DNA of 64,000 bases from contig OX621260.1 of assembly GCA_951640165.1 (NCBI GenBank), forward strand, positions 11,922,001 to 11,986,000, given 5' to 3'. A program made the translations under genes and the position numbers. Positions 50,458 through 60,289 of the stretch are shown here, piece after piece (within the stretch, counting starts at the first letter, position 1; every line of letters starts with the position of its first letter). The notes beneath the pieces are model-generated. The model saw only the letters and a list, made by a program, of their open reading frames with translations. It searched no databases and was not told where the DNA came from. This DNA is from Pseudoips prasinana. Lineage: Eukaryota; Arthropoda; Insecta; Lepidoptera; Nolidae.

Positions 50458-53319
50458 TTAAATAGTATTTGAACTGAGTTTTTGTCGCGTCAACAATTCA
50501 TTTTTATAATTGGCATTAAATGTATATACTGTTCGCAGGCACTTCAACGGAGGAGGTATATTGCACCAGACCTTTGCGGCGGCATATTTAAAAGATCCAC
50601 GAAAAGCTGCAGTCCTATGTCTCGGAATTAGGATCAGGTGAGCTGAAGACCTGGTTTTATAACTATTGACATCTGTTGACCAAGTTAATTTCTTGTACAG
50701 ATACTCAGGCCTTTTGTTGGCAATCACACCAAATACAAGAGTTGCCAAGTGGAGTAGTCTACGAGCTGACATTTTTAACATGTTGCCACTATTTATGTAC
50801 GATGTTACATGTGTTCGTGGTGGTACATTAAAACAGAAACGGGCACAGGCATTTTGTATCCGCTGGACTAGCCGTTGTGTTCTAGCCAGTAGACAGGCTC
50901 CATACACAGTGTCTGCATAATTTAGGCGAGAGAGGATAAGTGACTCACATAGTAATATGCGTATATCGGTGTTTATGTAAGGTCTTATTCGATACAATAG
51001 TTTGAGGCGATAAAAGCAATTTTGAACTGCACTTGCTACATGCTTTTCAAACTGTAATAGTGGATCGAAAATAACACCCAGGTTGCGAGCCTCATATACC
51101 TGCTCTATAGAGTCTCCATCAATTTTAATAGTAGGGCGATACTGCTCCATTTGACTTATGGTGTTTTTCGACCCCATAACCATAAACTTTGATTTTGATG
51201 GGTTTAGGACTAGTGAATTTTCACATGCCCACTTAGATACTTTACTTAAATCATAATTTATTTTTGTTACAGAGTCAAGACAGTCTTTGGGATGGCATGA
51301 GAGATACAGTTGCAGATCATCTGCATATTGATGGAATTTGCAATAAGTTATGGAATGGACAATGTCTGCACTGTAAATCAAGAACAGCAGAGGCCCAAGT
51401 ATTGCGCCTTGTGGTACGCCCCTGTTTACTTGACGAAGCGAGGATGAAGCTTCATGATTATTTTTGTCACCACTAATCCGTACTAATTGGTATCTTTTTG
51501 TAAGGTAACTATGAAACCACTTAACTGTCTCCACACTGCACCCATAGTATGTCAGTTTGGACAATAGAAGGGAAATATTTATACAGTCGAATGCACGAGA
51601 GAAGTCTAGTAAAGTTAATATCGTTCCCATGCCCTGGTCCCTGGCCTGGAGTATATTATCCACTACATCAATTAAAGCTGTAGTAGTGCTGTGGCCTTTA
51701 CGGAAGCCTGATTGCCTGGAAGGTAAAATACCAAATTGTTCTACATATTTGCTTAATTGGTCACATACCACCCTCTCCAAAATTTTGGATATACATGGCA
51801 ATAAGCTAATTGGGCGAAGATCCTTAATATCATTGGGACTATCTTTTTTAGGTATTGGTCTTACAATAGCAGTCTTCCATATGTCGGGGAAAGTTGATGT
51901 TGACACTGACCTGTTTATGATTCTCGTGAGGGTTGTCAGTGTTTGTGGCAGTGTCAGTGTTAACATGTCTAGTGATATGTCATCTATTCCCATGGCATTA
52001 GACCTAAGGTTATGGATAATCTTTGATACCTGCTCCTCATTGACTAACTGAATTTGAAAACTACCACAACCAAACCTGTTGAATTCAAACTGTGTAAGAT
52101 GGGATATAGTTACTTCATCACTACTCGGTATATTTAAAAAGTGAATGTTTAAAAGTTCAGGATTGTTGCAGTGCTGTGGTAAATCTTGGCTTTGGGTTTT
52201 GTGCTTTGTTAAATTTTTCTTAATGGACTTCCATAATATTTTAGGTTGTTTTATTTTGCTGTTAATATGAGTCTTAAAGTAAGCAGTCTTTTCTCTGTCT
52301 ATGGCTGCCCTTACTTCATATTTAAGTTTCTTATAGAATTCTAAATGAATGTCTGATTTGGTCCGCCTAGACTTAGTGTGCTGTTTGTCCCTTATTTGCA
52401 TCATATCTTTAATAGTGGTGGTGATCCAGGGATAAGATACTTCTTTAATCAAAAGTCTTTTAACTGGAGCATGTAGATCAAATAAAGTTGTAATGTAGTT
52501 GTTTAGAGTCTCAACCATGCAATTGACATCTCCTAGCTTGCCTATGGAGTCCCAGTCTATACACCCTAAGTCATACTGGAATAAGTCTTGCAGTATGTCA
52601 TTTAATGGCCGATATCTTACCCAGAAAGGGGCAGGTTTATAAACCTTAAAGTTAAGTTCAGTTGTGGCGATAGCATGATGTCCAAGGTCAGGTATGTGGT
52701 TTACTGATACTCCACGGACAGAGGCATCTGTACAAATCAAGTCAATCAAGGTCGCACTGTGATCAGTAAAATGAGTTGGTTCCGTAATTATATTAATGAG
52801 ATTGGTGCTGTGTAGAAAACAGTTGAGTAGCTTCACTTTGTTATCAGAGGTATCAAGTAAATTAATGTTAAAGTCGCCCAGTAATACTATTTTATCAACA
52901 TTCCGGAAGGAAGTAACAGAATCAGTAATGGCGTCAAGAAATACGCTGACATCGAGCCAGGGCGGCCTGTACGCGGTGCCGACGACCACCGATTGTGTGT
53001 TCACGCTCAGCCGGAGCCACATCTGCTCTACAGTTGGTACAGACGGGTGCGGCAACGCGCGGACTCGCAGCCCCTGACGCACGTAAAACCCAACGCCGCC
53101 ACCTCGCGACCTTCCCGAGACAGCTGTACGTGGCATGTGTTGTAGTCTATAGTTAGGAACGAATGGTGCCCTACCTTCCTCTCCCGCTTTGATCCAGGTT
53201 TCGTTTATTGCCATTAAGTCCACATCCAGATTCTCCATGGCTACTATAAATTCCTCATGCCGTGTTCCGAGTGACCCCGCGTTGAAAAGTCCAACTTTTA
53301 ATTGTTTTTGTTTAACCAT
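50458..53319 (-). CDS. LINE ORF2: apurinic endonuclease plus reverse transcriptase, intact 953 aa
   Basis: From ATG at 53317-53319. Endonuclease, about 1-230: LKVGLFNAGSL at the start, INETW (the Glu), YRPPW, LLGDFNINLL (catalytic DxN) and LGHHAI in place of the usual SDHxxI, so the final catalytic block is altered at Ser-Asp but keeps His. Reverse transcriptase, about 470-760: PIPKKDSPNDIKDLRPISLL, SGFRKGHSTTTAL, LLDFSRAFDCIN, GVPQGAILGPLLFLIY and HQYADDLQLYL. A C-terminal domain with CARFCFNVPPRTH and IPPPLKCLRTVYTF follows. It would nick DNA and prime cDNA synthesis on target DNA. No stop or frameshift is seen over 2.86 kb. It lies 437 bp downstream of ORF1 on the same strand. Confidence 0.92.
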   Translation of the reverse strand: MVKQKQLKVGLFNAGSLGTRHEEFIVAMENLDVDLMAINETWIKAGEEGRAPFVPNYRLQHMPRTAVSGRSRGGGVGFYVRQGLRVRALPHPSVPTVEQMWLRLSVNTQSVVVGTAYRPPWLDVSVFLDAITDSVTSFRNVDKIVLLGDFNINLLDTSDNKVKLLNCFLHSTNLINIITEPTHFTDHSATLIDLICTDASVRGVSVNHIPDLGHHAIATTELNFKVYKPAPFWVRYRPLNDILQDLFQYDLGCIDWDSIGKLGDVNCMVETLNNYITTLFDLHAPVKRLLIKEVSYPWITTTIKDMMQIRDKQHTKSRRTKSDIHLEFYKKLKYEVRAAIDREKTAYFKTHINSKIKQPKILWKSIKKNLTKHKTQSQDLPQHCNNPELLNIHFLNIPSSDEVTISHLTQFEFNRFGCGSFQIQLVNEEQVSKIIHNLRSNAMGIDDISLDMLTLTLPQTLTTLTRIINRSVSTSTFPDIWKTAIVRPIPKKDSPNDIKDLRPISLLPCISKILERVVCDQLSKYVEQFGILPSRQSGFRKGHSTTTALIDVVDNILQARDQGMGTILTLLDFSRAFDCINISLLLSKLTYYGCSVETVKWFHSYLTKRYQLVRISGDKNNHEASSSLRQVNRGVPQGAILGPLLFLIYSADIVHSITYCKFHQYADDLQLYLSCHPKDCLDSVTKINYDLSKVSKWACENSLVLNPSKSKFMVMGSKNTISQMEQYRPTIKIDGDSIEQVYEARNLGVIFDPLLQFEKHVASAVQNCFYRLKLLYRIRPYINTDIRILLCESLILSRLNYADTVYGACLLARTQRLVQRIQNACARFCFNVPPRTHVTSYINSGNMLKMSARRLLHLATLVFGVIANKRPEYLYKKLTWSTDVNSYKTRSSAHLILIPRHRTAAFRGSFKYAAAKVWCNIPPPLKCLRTVYTFNANYKNELLTRQKLSSNTI

Positions 53320-53756
53320 TTGTGTATAATAAGTAATGTGTGTATTGATATGAGATGTATTGAGTGTTAACCAATAATGTGAACTGTATGTAGAATAAGC
53401 TATAACTTGTGTCTATATATTTAGACAATTTACACAATATAGTCAAGAAAATATCTATACAAATAAAACGATGACATTGTAAATATTTATATAAGTTAAA
53501 CCCTATGTTTATTAATTTAGAAAATTGACAATAAGCCGATAAAAGAATAATGTTTAAATGAATAATACAATGTAATTGTAAATATTTACATGAGCCACTC
53601 TTAACCAAATTGTGCAAACATGATATATTCAATAGGTGAAATATGGTGTATATGCAGATCCTAAACTGTAAATATGATATAAAGACAGCACTAAGAATAA
53701 TCACATTAGTAAGAGGAGTAATAGTACCACTTTTTACATTATTCTTCTTCACAACA
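53320..53756 (-). other. AT-rich spacer between ORF1 and ORF2
   Basis: 437 bp with a low-complexity open frame that reaches 8 bases into ORF2. The frame looks like chance in AT-rich sequence, not a third protein. Confidence 0.5.
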
Positions 53757-54848
53757 TTATGCTTCTTTGTCAAACGACTGCTCGCCAAAAACACGACGGA
53801 TGTCAGCCTCTGTTCGGATCACAAAGGTGCGCTTTCCATCAGATTCCTTTGCCAATATTTTACCATGCTTAGTCCAAGTGAAACGCCAATTAACGCGCTG
53901 GGCAGCCTGTCGAACGAGGTAGAACAGATGCCTGTTGACGTATGTTAGCCTCTCGTTGACATAGAACCTCTGGGGCGGCGCAGCCAGGCCGAGGTGCTCG
54001 GTGTCGACAGCTCGGCGGACGCGCGCCGCGCGCAGCAGCTCGTCGCGCAGCTGGCGGCGCGCGAGGCGCAGCACGACGCGGCGCGCGCGCGGCGCCGGCC
54101 CGCTCGCAGCGCCAGGCAAGCCAGGCTCGGCCACTCGCCCGGGGCCCAGGCCCACCCGTTCGGCAAACACTATGTCTCGCGCTTCGAGGGTGACCCCAAG
54201 CTTCTTGGCAACTAGTTCAACGGTGTGTATGATGTTCTCACCCCTATCCTCAGGGAGGTTAGTGATCTCCAAATCCGAGCTCAACAGATCCTGATCTCGA
54301 TCATTAATCTGTGACTTCAGCTGCGCCACTGTATTTTCCAGCTGCTTAACGGAGTCATCTGTTGCTGTGGTGGGTGGTCTTTTTTCAATGACTGTAATCT
54401 TTGATTCCAAGTCATTGACCCGTTGCTCACACTTAGACACCCGCGTCCCTAGTGCTGATACCTGATCCGTCAGCTTCCTGATATCTCGCCTAACTTCAGC
54501 CCTCATCTGCTGAATTTCAGACTTGATTTGTCTGAGCAATTCCACCTGTGATATTGGCGCTTCATTCGGGTCCTCTTCATGCTCCAAGTCGGTCAGCTCT
54601 CCAGCATCTTCAAATGCGGTGTTGGGGCTATTTTGCGACATAGAACTGCAGCTGTTTGCGTCCGTCTCTTTATTCAGGGTTTTTGCCCTGGAATTGGAGT
54701 TTACGCGACATCCGCCACACTTCCAGGTACCCGCTTTCGGTACTGCAGACAGCTGAACACAGTCTAGATGGTATTTTTTCCTGCAGTTACTGCAGGTGGC
54801 GCCTCCACGTACTGACAAAAATTTACCACAATGCGCACAGTTGGTCAT
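53757..54848 (-). CDS. LINE ORF1: PHD finger, coiled coil and FP-like RNA-binding domain, 363 aa
   Basis: From ATG at 54846-54848. A C4HC3 PHD-type finger uses Cys4, Cys7, Cys19, Cys22, His27, Cys30, Cys44 and Cys47. Residues about 100-190 form heptad-rich coiled coil (LLRQIKSEIQQMRAEVRRDI, then VSALGTRVSKCEQRVNDLES). After that ITNLPEDRGENIIHTVELVA and KKLGVTLEARDIVFAERVGL resemble the RNA-binding region shared by LINE ORF1 proteins and the baculovirus FP family. ORF1 proteins coat the element RNA and act as nucleic acid chaperones. Codons for about residues 228-300 (53.95-54.16 kb) are strikingly GC-rich, full of Ala/Arg/Gly, unlike the rest. No break is seen. Confidence 0.85.
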   Translation of the reverse strand: MTNCAHCGKFLSVRGGATCSNCRKKYHLDCVQLSAVPKAGTWKCGGCRVNSNSRAKTLNKETDANSCSSMSQNSPNTAFEDAGELTDLEHEEDPNEAPISQVELLRQIKSEIQQMRAEVRRDIRKLTDQVSALGTRVSKCEQRVNDLESKITVIEKRPPTTATDDSVKQLENTVAQLKSQINDRDQDLLSSDLEITNLPEDRGENIIHTVELVAKKLGVTLEARDIVFAERVGLGPGRVAEPGLPGAASGPAPRARRVVLRLARRQLRDELLRAARVRRAVDTEHLGLAAPPQRFYVNERLTYVNRHLFYLVRQAAQRVNWRFTWTKHGKILAKESDGKRTFVIRTEADIRRVFGEQSFDKEA

Positions 54849-55259
54849 TCTAAGGTAAACAGATAGCGTTAGTACTTCTGTTAGCTACTAGATGGCGCTA
54901 CGCGATCAATAATGTCTGTCTTATATTTAAATATTGTATTTTGATGTAATTAATACAACAAGGCGGGTTATTATAGGTAATTTATATAATTAGGCCGAAT
55001 CCAGGCATTTAACTGACAGTTTATAGTACTTATATAAATATCACTTTCACTTTTAGTTCACTGTGAGGTAGTTTATAAGATGTAAGTTATGTTAAAGTTG
55101 TATAATTTAGTTTATATTACACTATATCTTTAAATAACAATTGTTCTTATTAATCACAATATTATCCACTTCGGGCAACAAAAATCTTGCACAGTTATTA
55201 CTTTATTTAATTAATATTAATGAATTTTTATTTTTTAACTGGGAGCTATACCTTCACGT

Positions 55260-55730
55260 TTGACAGTATTTGCAAACGCATGAAAATTATTATTTGGCAT
55301 TTCAGTTAAAATTAAAAATATATATTTCAGGATTTTTGGGAATTCCACCCCTTAGGGCGTAATATAGGGGATGTAAGTTTGTATGAAAAATGCGACATTT
55401 TTGAAGTTAAACCCATGAAAATTGGTAATTGGCTTTTCAGTTTAAAATAATAAATATTTATTTTAGGATTTCCGAGAATTCCACCCCTAAGGGTGACAAA
55501 TAGGGGATGTAAGTTTGTATAAAAATGTGACAATTTTTAGGTAAATGCATGAAAATTGGTAGGTATATGCCTTTCATTTAAAAATAATAAATATATATTT
55601 CAGGATTTTTGGAAATTCCACCCCTAAGGACGACTAGAATAGGCGATGTGAGTTTGTATGAAAGTCTGTATTATTTTAGTTAAACGCATGTAAATTGGTA
55701 TTTGGTCTTTCAGTTAAAGTAAAGCAATCC
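55260..55730 (+). repeat. Helitron internal repeat array, right
   Basis: At least three units of the same kind as the left array (GCATGAAAATTATTATTTGG, TTTCAGGATTTTTGGGAATT, CCACCCCTTAGGGCG). Confidence 0.75.
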
Positions 55731-55924
55731 AGGGAATATTTTTTTGTTAAAAAAAAGGTAATCCAAAACTGATTCAATAGATCGCCACCAACAATTTAAG
55801 CAAACTCAAATGTTAAAAAATTAGTTTCTTATGCCAAGTAGCTTAAAATGTCGTGGCCGTTGTCGTGTAAGTAAAGATTTAGCGTTTTATAACATTTGTA
55901 ACTTCTTTATTTGGTAAATTTTAT

Positions 55925-56192
55925 AATAATAATAATATCTAGGGACAATGTCACACAGATCATCCTAGCCCCAAACTAAGCAAAGCTTGTACTATGGGTA
56001 CCAGGCGACGATATACATACTTATATAGATAGATGAACACAATATACAATATACTTATATACATAGAAAACATCCATGACTCAGAAACAAATATTTGTGC
56101 TCATCACACAAATATTTGCACTTACCGGGATTCGAACCCAGGACCACCAGCTTCGTAGGCAGGAGCACTACCAACTAGGCTACGGTGACCTA
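55925..56192 (-). repeat. tRNA-derived SINE, family 1 (copy d), inside the Helitron
   Basis: Same body and box B as copies a-c, with an (ATT)n-like tail at 55925-55935 and a short ACACAATATACAATATA insertion near 56038. Confidence 0.75.
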
Positions 56193-56249
56193 TTAACAAA
56201 TTAAAAAAACGACATTTTAATCAAATTGGTATAAAAAACGAATTTATCT

Positions 56250-56620
56250 AAAATTCGAGTTAGCGTAGTATAAATTGTTGGTGTCGAGATGATCGCACCC
56301 AAAAAACATCATCGTGATTTTACTGATCTACAAGTTCACAATTTTGTAACTAGATGGCGTTAATGTCGTTTCAGATCGCGTAACTTAATTGGCATATCGG
56401 TTAAAATAAATAAATGCTTGAAATAAAAGGTAGTCCAAAACTGAATCAATAGATGATCGCCTAAATCTCACCCAAAATATATGCACACATCTTAATTTTA
56501 CCGCTTTACAAGTTTATATTTTTGTTAGTAGATGGCGTAATCATCGTTTTAGATCGCGCTATGGTTTCGTTCACAAAATGTCGCAACCTAATCTAATTGG
56601 AGTTACCTTTGTGATTAATG
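56250..56620 (+). repeat. Second Helitron repeat type (GATGATCGC units)
   Basis: Two units share GATGATCGC, TTTTACTGATCTACAAGTT-like and TAGATGGCGTAATCATCGTTT-like blocks. A scrap of a third lies at 55750-55800. Confidence 0.5.
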
Positions 56621-56906
56621 CATCGTTGATTATTATTTTACTTTATTTTACTTACTGACTATACTTAAGGACAATGGATATGTATTCTTTGATTTTTGCT
56701 TGATGATATTGGGTCCTTTTTGTAAATAACAGTAGCAAAGTAGTCTTTCATTTATTTCTTAGTAAGGTTATTTAAAGGTTAGGTTTTATTCAATGTATAT
56801 TGCTTATTTGTTTTAAAAGTTATATTTTTTAGATTTAGCTAGAAGTAAGTAGTTACATTGGTCATCATTCAAAATTGTCGCGGACAAAGTCGCGGGCACC
56901 AGCTAG

Positions 56907-57360
56907 TATTTAATAAATTCGATGTATTAAAACAAGAACCTAAAATAAGTAAAACTATGCTAAAATCTAAGCTGAAGAATTTGTTGCTCGATGATGATTA
57001 GACTGTATTCAAAATTCTAAAAACAATACCAAAAATACCAAAAATAATATATATAATAATTGAAAACAAAAAGATAAAAAAAAAAAAAAAAAAAAAAAAA
57101 TAATCAGTATCGATATCATCGAGAAACAAATCCACAGTGTGTGTCAAAAACTTATTGAAATGTTTTATGACCAATTAAGGTTATTTTTAAATTTAATTAT
57201 GAAATTATGATTAGTATTAGTATAGATAAGTAAGGTTAATAAAGTGTAAAACGAGCGCGTCTCGCCATTAAACGTAAAAGTTTGGCGAGTATATAATGTT
57301 AATTATACAATTCTTATGTCTGTGTTTATATAAATAAATAAAAAAAAAAAAAAAAAAAAT
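56907..57360 (+). pseudogene. LINE polymerase, last part, 3' UTR and poly(A)
   Basis: Base 48992 plus bases 56907-56908 make one codon, and the frame then stays open (VPKIFNKFD across the junction) to TAG at 56999-57001. The UTR holds an A-run at 57076-57100 and ends in an AATAAATAAA signal and a second A-run at 57341-57358, taken as the LINE 3' end. Confidence 0.85.
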
Positions 57361-57369
57361 ACTTTTTTT

Positions 57370-57670
57370 AGTTTTATAATTCTCTTATTTTAGAAGTTAA
57401 TAGGGGCGGGGAACAAATTTTACCGCTTTGGAAGTGTCTCTCGCGCCACCTATCCACCCCACAATGGGTATGGTATGGGTTTGATGAAAAATAAAATATT
57501 GAATTTCAGTTCTGAGTATGGGTAACCCCCAAAATTTATTCGTGTTTTTCTATTTTTGTGTGAAAATCTTAATACGGTTCACAGAATACACCGACTTACC
57601 AAGTTTCAACAGTATAGTTGTTATAATTTCGGAAAAGTGGCTGTGATATACGGACGGAAACGTTCACTAA
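57370..57670 (+). repeat. Dispersed repeat with TTGGAAGTGTCTCTCGCGC, copy 2
   Basis: Aligns with 28.2-28.57 kb: TTTTATAATTCTCTTATTTT, GCTTTGGAAGTGTCTCTCGC, AAAATCTTAATACGGTTCAC and GATATACGGACGGA. Confidence 0.55.
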
Positions 57671-57753
57671 AAACAGCGGTTCCCAAATTCCAGGTAATCA
57701 TAAAGTATTACAATAGTTGGTGTTAGATGTAAGGTTTTAATAAAACTTCATAA

Positions 57754-59110
57754 TTTACAAAAAGTAAACAAGAGACTGACCAAGAAAAATGTTTCCTTAA
57801 AAATATAATTAATTTACTTCAAAAGAAACAATCGATTGATAATTCAATATTTTCCGATTTGACTAAAAAATTTGAGGTTGCAGAATTGTTTAATGGAATG
57901 TACATTAAAAATAAAAACAGTTGTACGAGGGCCTTCAAAAAACATTCTCCGGGTACTAGAAAATTTACCTTAACTCTGCATTTTTACTCGCCATCTGCTT
58001 ATAAATATGTACGTGAAATGTTTAATAGATTATACCTCCATACATTATATGCATAGCCAAATGGCTACCCAAGCTTATGTTTTTCAGTTAGTTGCAATCA
58101 ATGATTCCTGGAAACTACCATTAGCTTATTTTTTATTGACAGTATTAAAGCAGATTCACATAAAAATTAGAAAAATGCAATCAAATCGGTGTACAAATTC
58201 GTTCTGTGACATTCGATGACTGTAAAAGCAACATTGCAACAATGAAAACACTGGGTTGAGAGTTGGATGATATAAAAAACTTAAACACTGATTGAAACAC
58301 CAAAGTGCTAATTATAATGTAGTTGTATTTTTAGACGCGTGTCATATGTTAAAACTGATGCGGAACACCTTTGAATCTAAGAGAGTAATTTAAACTATTG
58401 GTGCAAAATCAATGCAATGGCAATATTTATCAGAATTAACTTGCAAGAAGAAAATTGCTTACAACTGGCAAATAAACTTTCACATCGACATATCCATTTT
58501 AAAAACAAAATAATGAATGTGAAATTTATTCGTAGACAATTGTCTAATATCATTGGGAAGTTTGTTATAGAATCTTATTTTTTGTGGAGACGGGTAGTAT
58601 GCAATATAAGATTATCCTAATATCTAGTATTTATATTTTGTGTATCGCTCCTTTTACAGAAGGAATCGATATTTTTATGCAGATATAGTAGGTTTTCACA
58701 TATATACTGAGATGCTATAATTGCTGAAGTTATATACCTACTTTTGCAATAAGATCTTAAATATTCTCGCATTTAGAGAATCTAAAGCACAGCAGAATAT
58801 ATCAAGATTTCTAAATGATCTTTTTGATACTCTAAATACTAAAACAACGTGTAAAGTCGGTACCGAGAGAAGAACTGTGTTTTCAAACAAAAGCGTTCCA
58901 CCAATCAAAACACATAATAATACTGGCTTATTAGGATTATTAGTGTGCATCAACAGTATGACTTATTTGTATAACGCTTTAGTTGTAACTAAAATTCTAT
59001 CTTTTTTATTAACATATAAACTCAGCCAAGACCATGTCAAACTATTTTTTGGGAACACACGGAGTCAAGCAATGTTAGCAATGTTGCTAACATGCTATGT
59101 TGTTGCTTGA
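57754..59110 (+). pseudogene. Decayed P-element/THAP9-like transposase
   Basis: Blocks in the right order but in shifting frames: 57754-58056 with LTLHFYSPSAYKYVREMFN; 58064-58140 with VFQLVAINDSWKLPLAYFLL; about 58204-58250 with VTFDDCKSNIATMKTLG; about 58332-58385 with DACHMLKLMRNTF; 58721-59110 with GLLGLLVCINSMTYLY, LLTYKLSQDHVKLFFGNTRS. I know these as hallmark blocks of P-element/THAP9 transposases, including the RNase H-like core (the D of TFDD and of DACHMLK are candidates for catalytic Asp). At least four frame changes and several stops make it dead. The N-terminal THAP domain is not found on this strand upstream. The piece 58635-58680 also occurs inverted at 30.3 kb. Confidence 0.8.
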
Positions 59111-59309
59111 ATAGCAAGTTCAGTTGTTGAGCGAAATACAGGCCATCATTTCGGGAACGTGTCGTTTCTAGAACTACTAGTCGAGCTGCCGTTTCTCTAT
59201 AGATGGTCGATGACTTATTATTAATATTCCGAATTGTTATTCATGTTATATTGGAAATAAAATTAAATATTTTATGGGTAAAAAAATGCATTGTTACGCA
59301 CCGATATAT

Positions 59310-59495
59310 CCAGTTTTAAACAAGGTAAAGTTCCCTTCTTTAATTTTCTAAAGCCTTTTTTGTTACTACGAAGTCTTCATCGTTAAAATGGCAAGAACAA
59401 ATTTTTGTATATTTAGAGGGAGACCAGTCTTGTCTGTTAATTTTTGCTATCCATTTTTGTCTAAGGTTATCTTCAGATGGCAATCTATAACATTC
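59310..59495 (-). pseudogene. THAP-domain remnant, opposite strand
   Basis: On the minus strand YRLPSEDNLRQKWIAKI, then DWSPSKYTKICSCHFNDEDF and, after a one-base frameshift, GFRKLKKGTLPCL. This follows the THAP zinc-finger plan: W, then C-x2-H-F, then L...P. The first Cys pair lies outside the readable frame. It is 200 bp from the P-type pseudogene but points towards it, so either an inversion occurred or two elements lie tail to tail. Confidence 0.6.
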
Positions 59496-59499
59496 ATAA

Positions 59500-60240
59500 T
59501 TTTAAAATTTGACTAAATAAACTAGGTAGGCTTGAAGTACTTAATTTAAATTAAGTAAACAACGAGCATACTAATGAAGGGAAGTAGGTACTTTAATTAA
59601 ATTACTGTACATAGAATATTTAATTTATAGGAGATTGTATTTTTTTTGTGCAGTGCATTCCATGTTTAAGTACTTTCTATTTATGATACAGCTGCGGGAC
59701 ATTAGGTAAAATAACTGGATCCTAATTACGGCCCTGTTTTTGTTATGTTCATATTTGTTCGATAGATGGCGGGTTTTTTTTTAAATTATATTAAAAGCTA
59801 CAAAAATGTATTTTGGCCATTAAAGGGGTTTTACGAATGAATGTAAAACAAATTTCAGTACATACGATTATTAGATTATGATAGTACTGAGCTCTGCGTA
59901 CCTAAATATTTTTTATTCCCATGACCCCAAGTATCGCCATCTAATGTCGTGTAGAATTATGTTTCGAAACGCCGACGTTAAGGGAATTTTCTAGAACTAT
60001 TTTGATAAAAAATCGAATAAAATTACTTACAAATGAAATTTGATGCCATCCATAGCATTAGAACGTCTGTCCGAGTAGTTTTTACAAGATAAAACACAAC
60101 ACTTCATTATTTTTATCTTCTAGCGCAAATATAGCTGTAAATTGTGAACGTGACGTAGATGTGCACAGGACGAACGCCAACAATACATTGACTTAGGCCA
60201 CGCCTACATGATGACGTTTAGACTCAGTTGAAAATCACAG
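59500..60240. other. Unassigned sequence
   Basis: AT-rich; no further transposase piece, terminal repeat or ORF is recognised. Confidence 0.35.
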
Positions 60241-60289
60241 TTCTCAGTTGCTTAGGCCGTCTCCTCTTTGTAATAGCTCCATGGTTCCA

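Larger units (their letters stand above)
49625..55240 (-). mobile_element. CR1-type LINE with PHD-finger ORF1, apparently intact
   Basis: Both ORFs are open on the minus strand. The 3' end is AATAAATGGATTTTC followed by (TTTC)n, seen on plus as (GAAA)n at 49625-49650. The 5' boundary is placed by where the Helitron unit resumes (about 55240-55280) and is approximate. It interrupts one Helitron repeat unit. Confidence 0.8.
48993..56906 (+). mobile_element. 7.9 kb Helitron inserted in a LINE reading frame, carrying nested elements
   Basis: TC at 48993 follows an A (48992), and CTAG at 56903-56906 precedes a T (56907). The 5' end reads TCTATATAAATAAAAAGAC and the 3' end GTCGCGGGCACCAGCTAG with a short GC hairpin block (GCGGACAAAGTCGCGGGC). 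The host LINE frame is exactly rejoined when the interval is removed, which proves both ends. Helitron body remains as two arrays of 130-180 bp units (about 49.1-49.6 kb and 55.25-55.73 kb), plus a second unit type near 55.75 and 56.25-56.6 kb. A CR1-type LINE and a SINE account for the middle. No Rep/helicase ORF is seen, so it is non-autonomous. Confidence 0.85.

Noticed and set aside
53312..53794. 160-aa minus-strand frame between LINE ORF1 and ORF2
   Set aside because: It is AT-rich low-complexity translation overlapping both neighbours, with no domain or conserved start.
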